Shown here in pieces: positions 53,905-60,901 of a DNA stretch of 64,000 bases. This DNA is from VRUE01 sp963822295 (GTDB lineage Bacteria; Actinomycetota; Thermoleophilia; Solirubrobacterales; 70-9). The notes beneath the pieces are model-generated. The model searched no databases. It had not been told where the DNA came from and was given only the letters and a program-made list of their open reading frames with translations. Position 1 is the first letter of the stretch. The number at the start of each line of letters is the position of its first letter. The stretch spans positions 1,984,001 to 2,048,000 of the forward strand of contig CAWGHD010000002.1 of the NCBI GenBank assembly GCA_963822295.1, written 5' to 3'. Both the position numbers and the translations under genes were made by a program.

Positions 53905-55516
53905 CTCCCCCGAAGACACCCGATCCGAGACCCTGAGCAACGGCTCCATCAGGGTGCGGCGGGCATTGCTCTCGGTCTCCGACAAGACCGGGATCGCCGA
54001 CTTCGCCAAGAGCCTCGCCGACATGGGGGTGGAGATCCTCTCCACCGGCGGCACCGCCTCCGCCCTGCGCGAGGCGGGGGTCGAGGTGACCGACGTCGCC
54101 GAGTTCACCGGCCAGGAGGAGATCCTCGGCGGCCGGGTGAAGACGCTCCACCCCAGGCTGCACGCTGCGCTGCTCGCGCGCCGCGGCGACCCCGAGCACA
54201 TGGCGACGTTGGAGCGCGAGGGGATCGAGCCGATCGACCTCGTCTGCGTCAACCTCTACCCCTTCGAGGAGGCGATCGCCGGCCACGAAGTGGACCACGA
54301 CTACGCGGTCGAGAACATCGACATCGGCGGCCCGACGATGATCCGCGCCGCCGCCAAGAACCACGACGGCGTCGCCGTCGTCGTCAAGCCCGAGTCCTAC
54401 GACGCGGTCGGCGCCGAGCTCGAGGAGTCCGGCGGCGCCCAATTATCCGCCTCGACCAGGCACTGGCTGGCCAACGAGGCCTTCGCCCAGACGGCGCGCT
54501 ACGACGCCGCGATCAGCCGCTGGTTCTCGACCTCCTACGAGGACTTCCCGGAGCACCTCGCGGTCGCCTACGAGAAGGTCCTCGACCTCTCCTACGGGGA
54601 GAACCCCCACCAGCGCGCGGCGCTCTACTCCGAAGGGGGGCTTCGCACCCATGTCCTCTCGAAGGTCTCGAAGGTCCACGGCCGCGCCCTCTCCTTCAAC
54701 AACGTGCTCGACCTCGACTCGGCGCAGCGCCTGGTCGGCGACTTCACCGAGCCGGCCTGCGCGATCGTCAAGCACAACAACCCCTGCGGGGTGGCGATCG
54801 GGGAGGACGCGCTCGACGCCTACCGCAAGGCGCTGGCCTGCGACCCGATGTCGGCCTTCGGCGGCGTGATCGCGTTCAACAGGCCGGTCGCGGCCGAGCT
54901 GGCCGAGGCCCTGCACGAGAACTTCGTCGAGGTGCTGATCGCCCCCGCCTATGAGGACGGGGCGCTCGACGTCCTCCAGCAGAAGGAGGCGATCCGCATC
55001 CTGCGCGGTGAGGAGCGGCGCGGCCCCGACCCGCACGAGCGCGACTCCAAACGCGTCCTCGGCGGGCTGCTGATTCAGGACCGCGACGGCGACCCCGAGC
55101 CGCGCGAGACGATGGAGGTGGTGACCGAGGGAGACCCGAGCGAGGAGCAGTGGGGCGACCTGCTCTTCGCCTGGACCGTCGTCCGCCACGTCCGCTCCAA
55201 CGCGATCGTGATCGCCAAGGACGGCGCCACCCTTGGCATCGGCGCCGGGCAGATGAGCCGGGTGGACTCGGTCCGCCTCGCGGTCGAGAAGTGCCGCGAC
55301 GCGCGCGGGCACGACGCCGGCGCCCTGCTCTCCGGCTCGGCGCTGGCCTCCGACGCCTTCTTCCCATTCGCCGACGGCCCCCAGGCCGCGATCGAGGCGG
55401 GCGCCACCTCGGTGATCCAGCCGGGCGGCTCCAAACGCGACGGCGAGGTGATCGAGGCCTGCGAGTCGGGCGGCGTCTCGATGGTCTTCACCAAGCACCG
55501 CCACTTCCGGCACTAA
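53897..55516 (+). CDS. purH: Bifunctional AICAR transformylase / IMP cyclohydrolase
   Basis: A 539-residue protein from ATG 53897 (a TTG at 53891 is also in frame). The N-terminal MGS-like cyclohydrolase domain has RRALLSVSDKTGIADFAKSL, then ILSTGGTASALREAG. The transformylase domain has LSYGENPHQRAALYS, KHNNPCGVAIGED and SDAFFPFADGP. Performs the last two steps to IMP. A structured intergenic element follows. Confidence 0.97.
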   Translation: MSDSPEDTRSETLSNGSIRVRRALLSVSDKTGIADFAKSLADMGVEILSTGGTASALREAGVEVTDVAEFTGQEEILGGRVKTLHPRLHAALLARRGDPEHMATLEREGIEPIDLVCVNLYPFEEAIAGHEVDHDYAVENIDIGGPTMIRAAAKNHDGVAVVVKPESYDAVGAELEESGGAQLSASTRHWLANEAFAQTARYDAAISRWFSTSYEDFPEHLAVAYEKVLDLSYGENPHQRAALYSEGGLRTHVLSKVSKVHGRALSFNNVLDLDSAQRLVGDFTEPACAIVKHNNPCGVAIGEDALDAYRKALACDPMSAFGGVIAFNRPVAAELAEALHENFVEVLIAPAYEDGALDVLQQKEAIRILRGEERRGPDPHERDSKRVLGGLLIQDRDGDPEPRETMEVVTEGDPSEEQWGDLLFAWTVVRHVRSNAIVIAKDGATLGIGAGQMSRVDSVRLAVEKCRDARGHDAGALLSGSALASDAFFPFADGPQAAIEAGATSVIQPGGSKRDGEVIEACESGGVSMVFTKHRHFRH

Positions 55517-55573
55517 CTGCGCATCACCTGTGAATTCCGGCCGCCTAGCCTCGGCCGGTCGCGGCCGCGGCAA

Positions 55574-55731
55574 CGCCCCGGCCGCCGGACGCGGGCCCTG
55601 CACTCACGAAGCGAGGTTGGCGGGTTCGACTCCCGCTCGGGGCGCTACGATGCAAAGACGTGAGTGCAGGGCCGTTCGTTGTTCGGCGGCAACCTCGCTT
55701 CTCGAACGGCCCGCCATAGGCGGGCCGTTCG
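55574..55731 (+). ncRNA. Candidate structured RNA: tRNA-like arms, pseudoknot-type pairings, terminal hairpin
   Basis: Three layers are seen. First, tRNA-like: acceptor-like 55575-55581 pairs with 55637-55643 (7 bp, one GU), a 4-bp D-like stem, and a T-arm 55620-55636 with loop UUCGACU. Second, segment 55594-55608 is the exact complement of 55659-55673 (15 bp), and 55608-55619 of 55690-55701 (12 bp); the order a-b-a'-b' is that of a pseudoknot. Third, 55703-55715 and 55719-55731 form a 13-bp hairpin with loop ATA, and gggccgttcg occurs at both 55669-55678 and 55722-55731, so 55703-55712 can pair with either. Strand and function are inferred. Confidence 0.55.
55703..55731. terminator. 13-bp perfect hairpin, loop ATA
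   Basis: Arms cgaacggcccgcc and its complement. No T-tract after it on either strand, so factor-independent termination would be weak; it may still end the candidate RNA or protect its 3' end. Confidence 0.6.
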
Positions 55732-55752
55732 CATCTCGGGAGATCACGCCGC

Positions 55753-55758
55753 TAGGAT
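55753..55758 (+). promoter_or_regulatory. -10-like TAGGAT before ATG 55765
   Basis: A TANNNT hexamer exactly 6 nt before ATG 55765; so the secreted-protein mRNA starts downstream of the structured element. Confidence 0.55.
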
Positions 55759-55764
55759 CGCGGC

Positions 55765-56295
55765 ATGCGTTCCTCCCTCCGCCTCTCGCTTCTCGTCGGC
55801 TTGATGGCGATGGCGCTCGGTGCCGGGCTCGGCTCGAGCGCGAGCGGGCGGTCGGTCGCCCCGCGGCTGACGATCGTCAAGCCCGGGCAGGTCGGGGAGA
55901 TCCGGATCGGCGACACGGTGCGCTCGCTGCACGACCGCAAGCTGATCCGCGGATTGCAGCCGGGATGCGAGCTCGATCCCGGCCAGCGCTTCGCGCGCCT
56001 GAAGCCGCCGCTGAAGGGGGTCGCGGTCTTCTTCCACGGCGGCAACCGGCTTTCCTCGATCGTCGTCGAAGGGGGCGCCGAAACCGCCTCGGGCATCAAG
56101 GTCGGCTCGACGATCCGCGACGCGCGCGAGGCCTATCCGAAGGCCGAGTACGACCCGCCCGGTTCGATGGAGCCCTTCGCCGAGGGCTTCCTCTGGGTCA
56201 ATCGCGCGTCGAACCCGAAGATGACCTTCCTGATCACGCCCGATTCGAAGCGGGTCGTCTCGATCAGCGTTCCCTCCGTGAACTTCTGCGAGTAG
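55765..56295 (+). CDS. Secreted small protein of unknown function
   Basis: A 176-residue protein with signal peptide (LSLLVGLMAMALGAGLGSSAS). The mature part repeats an extracytoplasmic motif: GQVGEIRIGDTVRSLHDRKL and, later, SGIKVGSTIRDAREAYPKAE, both resembling the G-x-T-x-x-x-v-x-x-x-y motif of small stress/outer-surface domains. GFLWVNRASNPKMTFLITPD and a lone C-terminal Cys follow. No catalytic residues are evident. Convergent with the amidase-like gene 5 nt away. Confidence 0.75.
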   Translation: MRSSLRLSLLVGLMAMALGAGLGSSASGRSVAPRLTIVKPGQVGEIRIGDTVRSLHDRKLIRGLQPGCELDPGQRFARLKPPLKGVAVFFHGGNRLSSIVVEGGAETASGIKVGSTIRDAREAYPKAEYDPPGSMEPFAEGFLWVNRASNPKMTFLITPDSKRVVSISVPSVNFCE

Positions 56296-56299
56296 CGGC

Positions 56300-56968
56300 T
56301 CAGCAGCGCGCCATTCGCCGCAGCCGCTTGCGGTAGACGCGCATCGAGGCGTGGCGCATGTCGCCGTGGGTCTGGCGCCGGAGGCGGCGGACCCGCTCGC
56401 GGTGGTAGGGGGAGCGCAGGCTCTCGCGGTGGCCGATCACGTTGCGGAGGCGGATCCGGAACCTGCAGCGCAGCCAGCGGGTGAGGCGCAGGGAGGCGCG
56501 CATCTGGCGCCGGTTGCCGAGCACGTCGCCGTCGGCGTAGCCGGTGTGCTCGATCCCGATCGCCGTCCAGTTGAGGCCGACGGTGTGACGGCAGCGCGTG
56601 CGCAGGTTGACGAGGCGGAAGATCTGCCCGCGCGTGGACACGACGAAGTGGGCGCAGACGTTGGGCAGCTCGCCGAGCTCCGGGTCCGGGACGTCGGGGG
56701 CGAAGGTGTTGAAGACGTCGGCGGGGCGGCCGGCGACGGCGACGTGCTCGACGATCACCCGCGGCCTGCGCAGGCGCCATGAGCGTTCGCCGTAGTGACG
56801 CTGCGAGTAGGCGGCCATCTCGCGCTTGCGCTTCGGCCCGAAGGGAATCGGCCAGTGGTGGACCCACATCGGTGCTGTCGCACTTGTCCCCGCTATCCGG
56901 GGAGAAATGCGACCTCGCGCGTCGGAGGAGGCCGCGATCGCGGCTACGAGCGCTGCGGCCACGGCCAA
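56300..56968 (-). CDS. N-acetylmuramoyl-L-alanine amidase-like (amidase_2/PGRP fold) secreted protein
   Basis: A 222-residue protein with an N-terminal hydrophobic segment (VAAALVAAIAA). The amidase-2 fold is suggested by CAHFVVSTRGQIFRLVNLRT, RHTVGLNWTAIGIEHTGYAD, and NVIGHRESL with the conserved His. The N-terminal His-Asn pair lies near VIVEHVAVAGRPADVFNTF. The C-terminus is very Arg-rich. Start TTG 56968 or GTG 56962, 5-11 nt after the LOG gene stop. It would act on cell-wall peptides. Confidence 0.75.
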   Translation of the reverse strand: MAVAAALVAAIAASSDARGRISPRIAGTSATAPMWVHHWPIPFGPKRKREMAAYSQRHYGERSWRLRRPRVIVEHVAVAGRPADVFNTFAPDVPDPELGELPNVCAHFVVSTRGQIFRLVNLRTRCRHTVGLNWTAIGIEHTGYADGDVLGNRRQMRASLRLTRWLRCRFRIRLRNVIGHRESLRSPYHRERVRRLRRQTHGDMRHASMRVYRKRLRRMARC

Positions 56969-56973
56969 CGCCC

Positions 56974-57663
56974 TCAGTCCGCCATCTCCCGCTGCCTCTC
57001 GCTCGCCCGGACGACGTGGTCGCAGACCTCCTGCGGATCGTCGGCGACGACGAGCAGCTCTTTGTCGGCAGGGGAGATCAGGCCCTCGTCCTCGAGGCTC
57101 TCGTCGATCCAGCTCAGCATCGGCTTCCAGAACCCGGGGTCGACGAGGATCACCGGGAAGTGGCGGATCCGTTCGGTCTGGATCAGCGTCAGGCTCTCGA
57201 AGAGCTCGTCGAGCGTGCCGAAGCCGCCGGGGAAGATGACGAAGGCGCGGGCGTAGCGGACGAAAATCAGCTTGCGGGCGAAGAAGTAGTGAAACTCGAT
57301 TGCGCGGTTGGCGTACGGGTTGGGCTCCTGCTCATGCGGCAGGTCGATGTTGAGCCCGACCGAGAGGCCGCCCGCCTCGGCGGCGCCGCGGTTGGCGGCC
57401 TCCATCAACCCGGGGCCGCCGCCGGTGATCACGGTGAAGCCCTGCTTGGCGAGGCGGACCGCGGTCTGCCGGCAGAGCTCGTACCAGCGGTGGCCCTCGC
57501 CGATCCGCGCCGAGCCGAAGACCGAGACCCCCTCCTCGACGTCGCGCATCGCGTCGAAGCCGCGGTCCAGCTCCTCGCGGATCCGGTAGAGCCGCGCCTC
57601 GTCCTGCCCCTCGGCGTCGGCGGGGACGCGGAGGAGGTGCTCGTCTCGTTTCGCGCTCTCCAC
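56974..57663 (-). CDS. LOG-family nucleoside 5'-monophosphate phosphoribohydrolase-like protein
   Basis: A 229-residue Rossmann-like protein. The LOG signature PGGFGTLDELFE is at about residues 155-166, with VITGGGPGLMEAANRGAAEA upstream. LOG proteins cleave the base from nucleoside monophosphates (cytokinin ribotides in plants); older labels call them lysine decarboxylases. GTG 57663 is 8 nt after TAGGAT. The N-terminal ~30 residues are extra. Confidence 0.9.
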   Translation of the reverse strand: MESAKRDEHLLRVPADAEGQDEARLYRIREELDRGFDAMRDVEEGVSVFGSARIGEGHRWYELCRQTAVRLAKQGFTVITGGGPGLMEAANRGAAEAGGLSVGLNIDLPHEQEPNPYANRAIEFHYFFARKLIFVRYARAFVIFPGGFGTLDELFESLTLIQTERIRHFPVILVDPGFWKPMLSWIDESLEDEGLISPADKELLVVADDPQEVCDHVVRASERQREMAD

Positions 57664-57671
57664 CGCTCCGG

Positions 57672-57677
57672 ATCCTA
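57672..57677 (-). promoter_or_regulatory. -10-like TAGGAT before LOG gene
   Basis: A minus-strand TANNNT hexamer 8 nt before GTG 57663. Confidence 0.5.
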
Positions 57678-57711
57678 TGACTCCCCCGGGTTACCGACCC
57701 TGAAGTTCCAG

Positions 57712-57741
57712 TTGACTCTCAGGACTCTCCGTGAGTAGGTT
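57712..57741 (+). promoter_or_regulatory. Promoter TTGACT-N18-TAGGTT for small operon
   Basis: -35-like TTGACT at 57712-57717 and -10-like TAGGTT at 57736-57741 with 18-nt spacing, the best-matched two-box promoter in the window. It predicts a ~35-nt leader before GTG 57783. Confidence 0.65.
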
Positions 57742-57782
57742 TGCTCAACTTGGCGTGAACCGAACTGACGGGGGCCGAAATC

Positions 57783-57956
57783 GTGGATGCGGACCAGTAT
57801 GAGTCGACGAGGAAACAGATCGAGGAGTGCCCGCCGGCAGACCTGCCGGGAGTGATCGACACCTTGGAGCAATTGATGAACGAAGCCCGTGAAAACGGTG
57901 ACCTGGGTCGGGCGGACAACTTCAAGGAGCTCCTTCGCGTCGCGCTGCGACGGTAG
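57783..57956 (+). CDS. Small acidic helical protein, unknown
   Basis: A 57-residue frame from GTG 57783 to TAG 57956. The sequence VDADQYESTRKQIEECPPAD then LPGVIDTLEQLMNEARENGD is compact and amphipathic, ending in NFKELLRVALRR. It follows the strong promoter at 57712, and a GGGGG run lies 9 nt upstream of the start. It has fewer GC-ending codons than the neighbouring genes. Not recognised; first of three small genes. Confidence 0.55.
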   Translation: MDADQYESTRKQIEECPPADLPGVIDTLEQLMNEARENGDLGRADNFKELLRVALRR

Positions 57957-57994
57957 TCGCTACTCGTCATTCGCAATTCAGACTGGAGAAGAGC

Positions 57995-58162
57995 ATGGGC
58001 ACCTGGGAGGACATGAAGCGGAAGGAAGAGGAGCGGAAGGCAAAGAAGAAGAAGGAAGAGGAGGATGCCGCCCGCAGAAAGGGCGACGCTGAGAAGCGCC
58101 GGAAGGCTGAGCAGGAGAAGAAGAAGCACGAAAGGGAAGCCAAGCGCTGGGACAAGTACTAG
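57995..58162 (+). CDS. Small highly charged coiled-coil protein, unknown
   Basis: A 55-residue protein with a good SD (GGAGAAGAG at 57985-57993) before ATG 57995. It is almost all Lys, Glu and Arg (MKRKEEERKAKKKKEEEDAA), giving one continuous helix, and ends in KRWDKY. The TAG stop overlaps the next GTG by one base. No homology claim; the codon pattern and coupling argue it is translated. Confidence 0.6.
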   Translation: MGTWEDMKRKEEERKAKKKKEEEDAARRKGDAEKRRKAEQEKKKHEREAKRWDKY

Positions 58163-58542
58163 TGACCGAATTCGCTCCGTTTGCCAGTGCCCCCAGCAAG
58201 ACCGAATGGGCTGATCAACGAGCGCTGGAAATCGTCGAACTGGCCGGGATTGAGCCCAACATCGAGTCTCTGGGGGCGGCGATCAATCGGGTCAGGGCCA
58301 TGCTTGTCCAGCAAATGGCTCGGTACGCGGAGGCCGGTGGTGACGGGGCGTCGGCCAGCTGGAGCGAAGCGATCGACCCTGAAGACGACAATGTGGTCGA
58401 CACCGCCTACGAGGGAATCAAGCGGCTGCCGCAATGGTCAGCTGCGGCCGACGAGATCGCCGACGAGCAATTGAACGACCTCGTCTACGGCGAGTTTCGT
58501 CAACTGCTTGCCGATGCGTTGCGCCAAGAGTTCGGGCGCTGA
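58162..58542 (+). CDS. Small acidic protein of unknown function
   Basis: A 126-residue protein, GTG start coupled to the previous stop (TAGTG). All-helical in appearance: WADQRALEIVELAGIEPNIE, then RVRAMLVQQMARYAEAGGDG and a C-terminal EIADEQLNDLVYGEFRQLLA. Acidic, no signal or membrane segment. Composition less GC-rich than the flanks. It ends 2 nt before the tRNA-Lys gene on the other strand. Function unknown. Confidence 0.75.
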   Translation: MTEFAPFASAPSKTEWADQRALEIVELAGIEPNIESLGAAINRVRAMLVQQMARYAEAGGDGASASWSEAIDPEDDNVVDTAYEGIKRLPQWSAAADEIADEQLNDLVYGEFRQLLADALRQEFGR

Positions 58543-58543
58543 A

Positions 58544-58617
58544 TGCCCCCGGCGGGATTCGAACCCGCGCCGCGCGGCTTAAAAGGCCGCCGCTCTAACC
58601 AACTGAGCTACAGGGGC
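58544..58617 (-). tRNA. tRNA-Lys (UUU)
   Basis: A canonical cloverleaf on the minus strand: acceptor GCCCCUG/CGGGGGC (one GU), D-stem GCUC/GAGC, anticodon stem GCGGC/GCCGC with loop CUUUUAA (anticodon UUU), T-arm GCGGG/CCCGC-type with UUCGAAU loop, discriminator A. CCA is not encoded. Pairs functionally with lysS at 9326. Confidence 0.92.
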
Positions 58618-58647
58618 GAGGCGCCCATGGTAGTTGCCGGGCGAGGC

Positions 58648-59625
58648 TCAGGAAAGCTCGGGCAGGCCCTGCTCGGGGGTCGATGCCTCGGCGTGGGTGC
58701 GGCGTGGGATGCGACCGGCGCGACGGGCGGTGTGGCCGGCCTCGACTCCCTTGCGCAGGGCGGCGGCCATCGCGGCCGGGTCCTCGGCGCCGAAGATCGA
58801 GCTGGCGGCCATCACGGCCGAGCAGCCCAGCTCCATCGCCAGGGCCGCGTCGGAGGCCGTGCCGACCCCGGCGTCGAGGATCACGGGGACGCCGGCGCGC
58901 TCGGCGATGATCGCCAGGTTGTAGGGGTTGCGGATGCCGGCGCCCGAGCCGATCGGCGAGCCCAGCGGCATCACCGCCGCGCAGCCGGTGTCCTCGAGGC
59001 GGCGGGCGAGGATCGGGTCGTCGTTCGTGTAGGGCAGCACGGTGAAGCCCTCGCCGACCAGGGTCTCGGCCGCGTCGAGCAGCTCGACCGCGTCCGGGTA
59101 GAGGGTGCGGTCGTCGCCGATCACCTCGAGCTTGATCCAGTCCGTGGCGAAGGCCTCGCGGGCGAGGCGCGCGGTGGCGACCGCGTCGCGGGCGGTGAAG
59201 CAGCCCGCCGTGTTGGGCAGCGCGAAGAGGCCGAGGCGGTCGAGGACGTCGAGGACCGAGCCCTTCGCGGCGGGGTCGATGCGGCGCAGGGCGACGGTGA
59301 CGATCTCGGCGCCCGAGGCGGCCAGCGCCTCCTCCATCTGCTCCAGCGAGCGGAAGCCGCCGGTGCCGGCGATCAGCCGCGAGGACCACTCCCGTCCCCC
59401 CAGCTCCCAGGTCTCGGCGCCGCCCTGGATCGCGGCCAGCACCTCGACCGCGCTGCCCTCGGCGAGCGGCGTCGAGGACCACTCGGCGCGCGGGACCACC
59501 TCGCCGTCGAGGGCGACCGCGACGCCCCGTGCCTCCGGCTCTGCCCCGAGCTTCTCGCGCACGGCATCGGCGAGCGTGGCCCCGCCCGCCACCTCCCGAC
59601 CCTCCCCGTTGACCACGATCCTCAT
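58648..59625 (-). CDS. ThiS-ThiG fusion: sulfur carrier and thiazole synthase
   Basis: A 325-residue protein from ATG 59625. Residues 1-66 are ThiS (MRIVVNGEGREVAGGATLAD then EKLGAEPEARGVAVALDGEV) ending in the IQGG motif. Residues 70-325 are ThiG (SRLIAGTGGFRSLEQMEEAL, IKLEVIGDDRTLYPD, VMPLGSPIGSGAGIRNPYN, VPVILDAGVGTASDAA). The Gly-Gly that must carry the thiocarboxylate is internal, followed by AETWELGGREW. Either the fusion is processed, or the domain works differently. Coupled to thiO (ATGA). Confidence 0.88.
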   Translation of the reverse strand: MRIVVNGEGREVAGGATLADAVREKLGAEPEARGVAVALDGEVVPRAEWSSTPLAEGSAVEVLAAIQGGAETWELGGREWSSRLIAGTGGFRSLEQMEEALAASGAEIVTVALRRIDPAAKGSVLDVLDRLGLFALPNTAGCFTARDAVATARLAREAFATDWIKLEVIGDDRTLYPDAVELLDAAETLVGEGFTVLPYTNDDPILARRLEDTGCAAVMPLGSPIGSGAGIRNPYNLAIIAERAGVPVILDAGVGTASDAALAMELGCSAVMAASSIFGAEDPAAMAAALRKGVEAGHTARRAGRIPRRTHAEASTPEQGLPELS

Positions 59626-60767
59626 CGCCCCACCCTTCCGGCGAGGTCGCCTTTTGTTCGGGTATGCCGAACAAAAGGCGACCTTGGCACCAGGGTGTCC
59701 ACGACGCGAGCCGCGGCGAAGGGGGCCAGGAGGATGCCGTTGCGGTGGTGGCCGGTGGCGAGCATCAGCCCGTCGAGCGCCCCGGGCTCGACCAGCGGCA
59801 GGTTGTCGGGGGTGCCGGGGCGCAACGCCGCCATCGCCTCGACCAGCTCCATCTCGGCGACGTCGGGGAGCAGGCGGTAGGCCTCGCGCAGCAGCTCGTG
59901 CACGCCGCCCGCGGTGACGGCTGTGTCGAAGCCGCGCTCCTCGACAGTCGCCCCGACGATCAGCCGCCCATCGGGGCGGGGCACCATGTAGACGCGCTCG
60001 GATGCGACGATCCGCGCGACCGGCGCCTCGGCGCCGCCCAGGGTGCGGAGCTCGAGGATCTCGCCCTTGACCGGGCGCACCGGCGGTCGCGCCTCCTCGG
60101 GCAGCCACTCGACAGCGCCGGACCAGGCGCCGCAGGCGAGCACCACCGTGGCGGCGCGCAGCTCCTCCCCCCCGGCCGTGCGGACGCCCGTGATCCGGGG
60201 TCCCTCCAGCAGCGCACCCGTCACCTCCGTCCGCGTGCGGACCTCGACCCCCTCGCCCGCAAGCGCGGCGAGCAGCGCGGCGGTCAGCGCCCGCGGGTCG
60301 ATCGCGGCCTCGCCGGGCGCGATCACGCCGCCGCTCAACGAGGGCGTCAGGCCGGGCTCCAGGGCGCGGCAGCCGCGCGGCGTCAACCATTCGGCCTCGA
60401 GTCCCATGCTGCGCTGCAGGTCGTGGACGCGGCGCAGCTGCTCGGCCTCGTCGCGGTCGAGGGCGACGTGCAGCGCCCCACAGGTGGAGTAGCCGGTCGC
60501 GACCCCGGTCGCCTGCTCGAGCTCGGCGACGAAGGCCGGGTAGAGCTCTGCGGCGACCAGCGTCCGCTCCAGCAGCTCGGGCTCGCCGAAGGTGAGCTCG
60601 CCGACCGGGGCCAGCATCCCGGCCGCGACCCGGGTCGCCCCGGCCGGCGGCACGTCGCGGTCGAGCACCGCGACCCGGGCGCCGCCCTGCGCAAGGCGCC
60701 AGGCACTGGCGAGGCCGATAACCCCACCGCCAACGACAACTGCGTCGTAACTGCGCTTCTCGGTCAC
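59622..60767 (-). CDS. thiO: Glycine oxidase
   Basis: A 381-residue FAD enzyme giving dehydroglycine for thiazole synthesis. The FAD motif is DAVVVGGGVIGLASAWRLA, then GATRVAAGMLAPVGELTF and ATGHHRNGILLAPFAA near the end. GTG 60767 is the start, preceded by GGAGG inside the TPP riboswitch; the longer frame to 60785 is riboswitch sequence. The last ~20 residues (RSPFVRHTRTKGDLAGRVGR) are encoded by a palindromic repeat and are outside the family core. Confidence 0.93.
   Translation of the reverse strand: MTEKRSYDAVVVGGGVIGLASAWRLAQGGARVAVLDRDVPPAGATRVAAGMLAPVGELTFGEPELLERTLVAAELYPAFVAELEQATGVATGYSTCGALHVALDRDEAEQLRRVHDLQRSMGLEAEWLTPRGCRALEPGLTPSLSGGVIAPGEAAIDPRALTAALLAALAGEGVEVRTRTEVTGALLEGPRITGVRTAGGEELRAATVVLACGAWSGAVEWLPEEARPPVRPVKGEILELRTLGGAEAPVARIVASERVYMVPRPDGRLIVGATVEERGFDTAVTAGGVHELLREAYRLLPDVAEMELVEAMAALRPGTPDNLPLVEPGALDGLMLATGHHRNGILLAPFAAARVVDTLVPRSPFVRHTRTKGDLAGRVGR
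59644..59684. repeat. Perfect 18-bp palindrome inside thiO 3' end
   Basis: Arms 59644-59661 and 59667-59684 are exact complements around gtatg. It is read in frame as a C-terminal extension of ThiO and ends 19 nt before the thiS-thiG ATG. The core ccttttgttcgg differs from the repeat after purB and purF, so it is a different family. Confidence 0.9.
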
Positions 60768-60771
60768 TCTT

Positions 60772-60856
60772 GCCTCCGCCGGCATTACCCGGATCAGGTC
60801 CAGACGGTCGGTGGCCTCGTTGCCACCCTCTCAGCCCTCGCGGACTCCCGTTCCCC
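60772..60856 (-). promoter_or_regulatory. TPP riboswitch (THI element) controlling thiO-thiSG
   Basis: On the minus strand the conserved THI-box elements occur: the CUGAGA motif within GGGCUGAGAGGGUGGC, the paired CAACGAGGCCACC region, and GACCUGAUCCGGGUAAUGCC. The GGAGG Shine-Dalgarno sequence of thiO (60773-60777) sits at the 3' end of the aptamer, so ligand binding should block ribosome access. It lies in the divergent gap with thiE. Confidence 0.95.
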
Positions 60857-60860
60857 GACG

Positions 60861-60866
60861 ATGCTA
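60861..60866 (-). promoter_or_regulatory. -10-like TAGCAT for the riboswitch transcript
   Basis: A minus-strand TANNNT hexamer that would start transcription near 60853-60856, at the 5' end of the aptamer. Confidence 0.5.
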
Positions 60867-60888
60867 CCCGCCTCGGTCACCCGGCAGC

Positions 60889-60894
60889 CATAAT
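60889..60894 (+). promoter_or_regulatory. -10 CATAAT before thiE
   Basis: A near-consensus -10 exactly 7 nt before ATG 60902. The thiE transcript would be leaderless and outside the riboswitch. Confidence 0.55.
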
Positions 60895-60901
60895 CCGGAC
60901 G

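Noticed and set aside
55574..55643. Canonical tRNA or tmRNA 3' end
   Set aside because: T-arm and acceptor fit, but there is no acceptable anticodon arm, positions 8-9 are missing, no tag ORF or tmRNA 5' end is present, and the middle pairs with downstream sequence instead.
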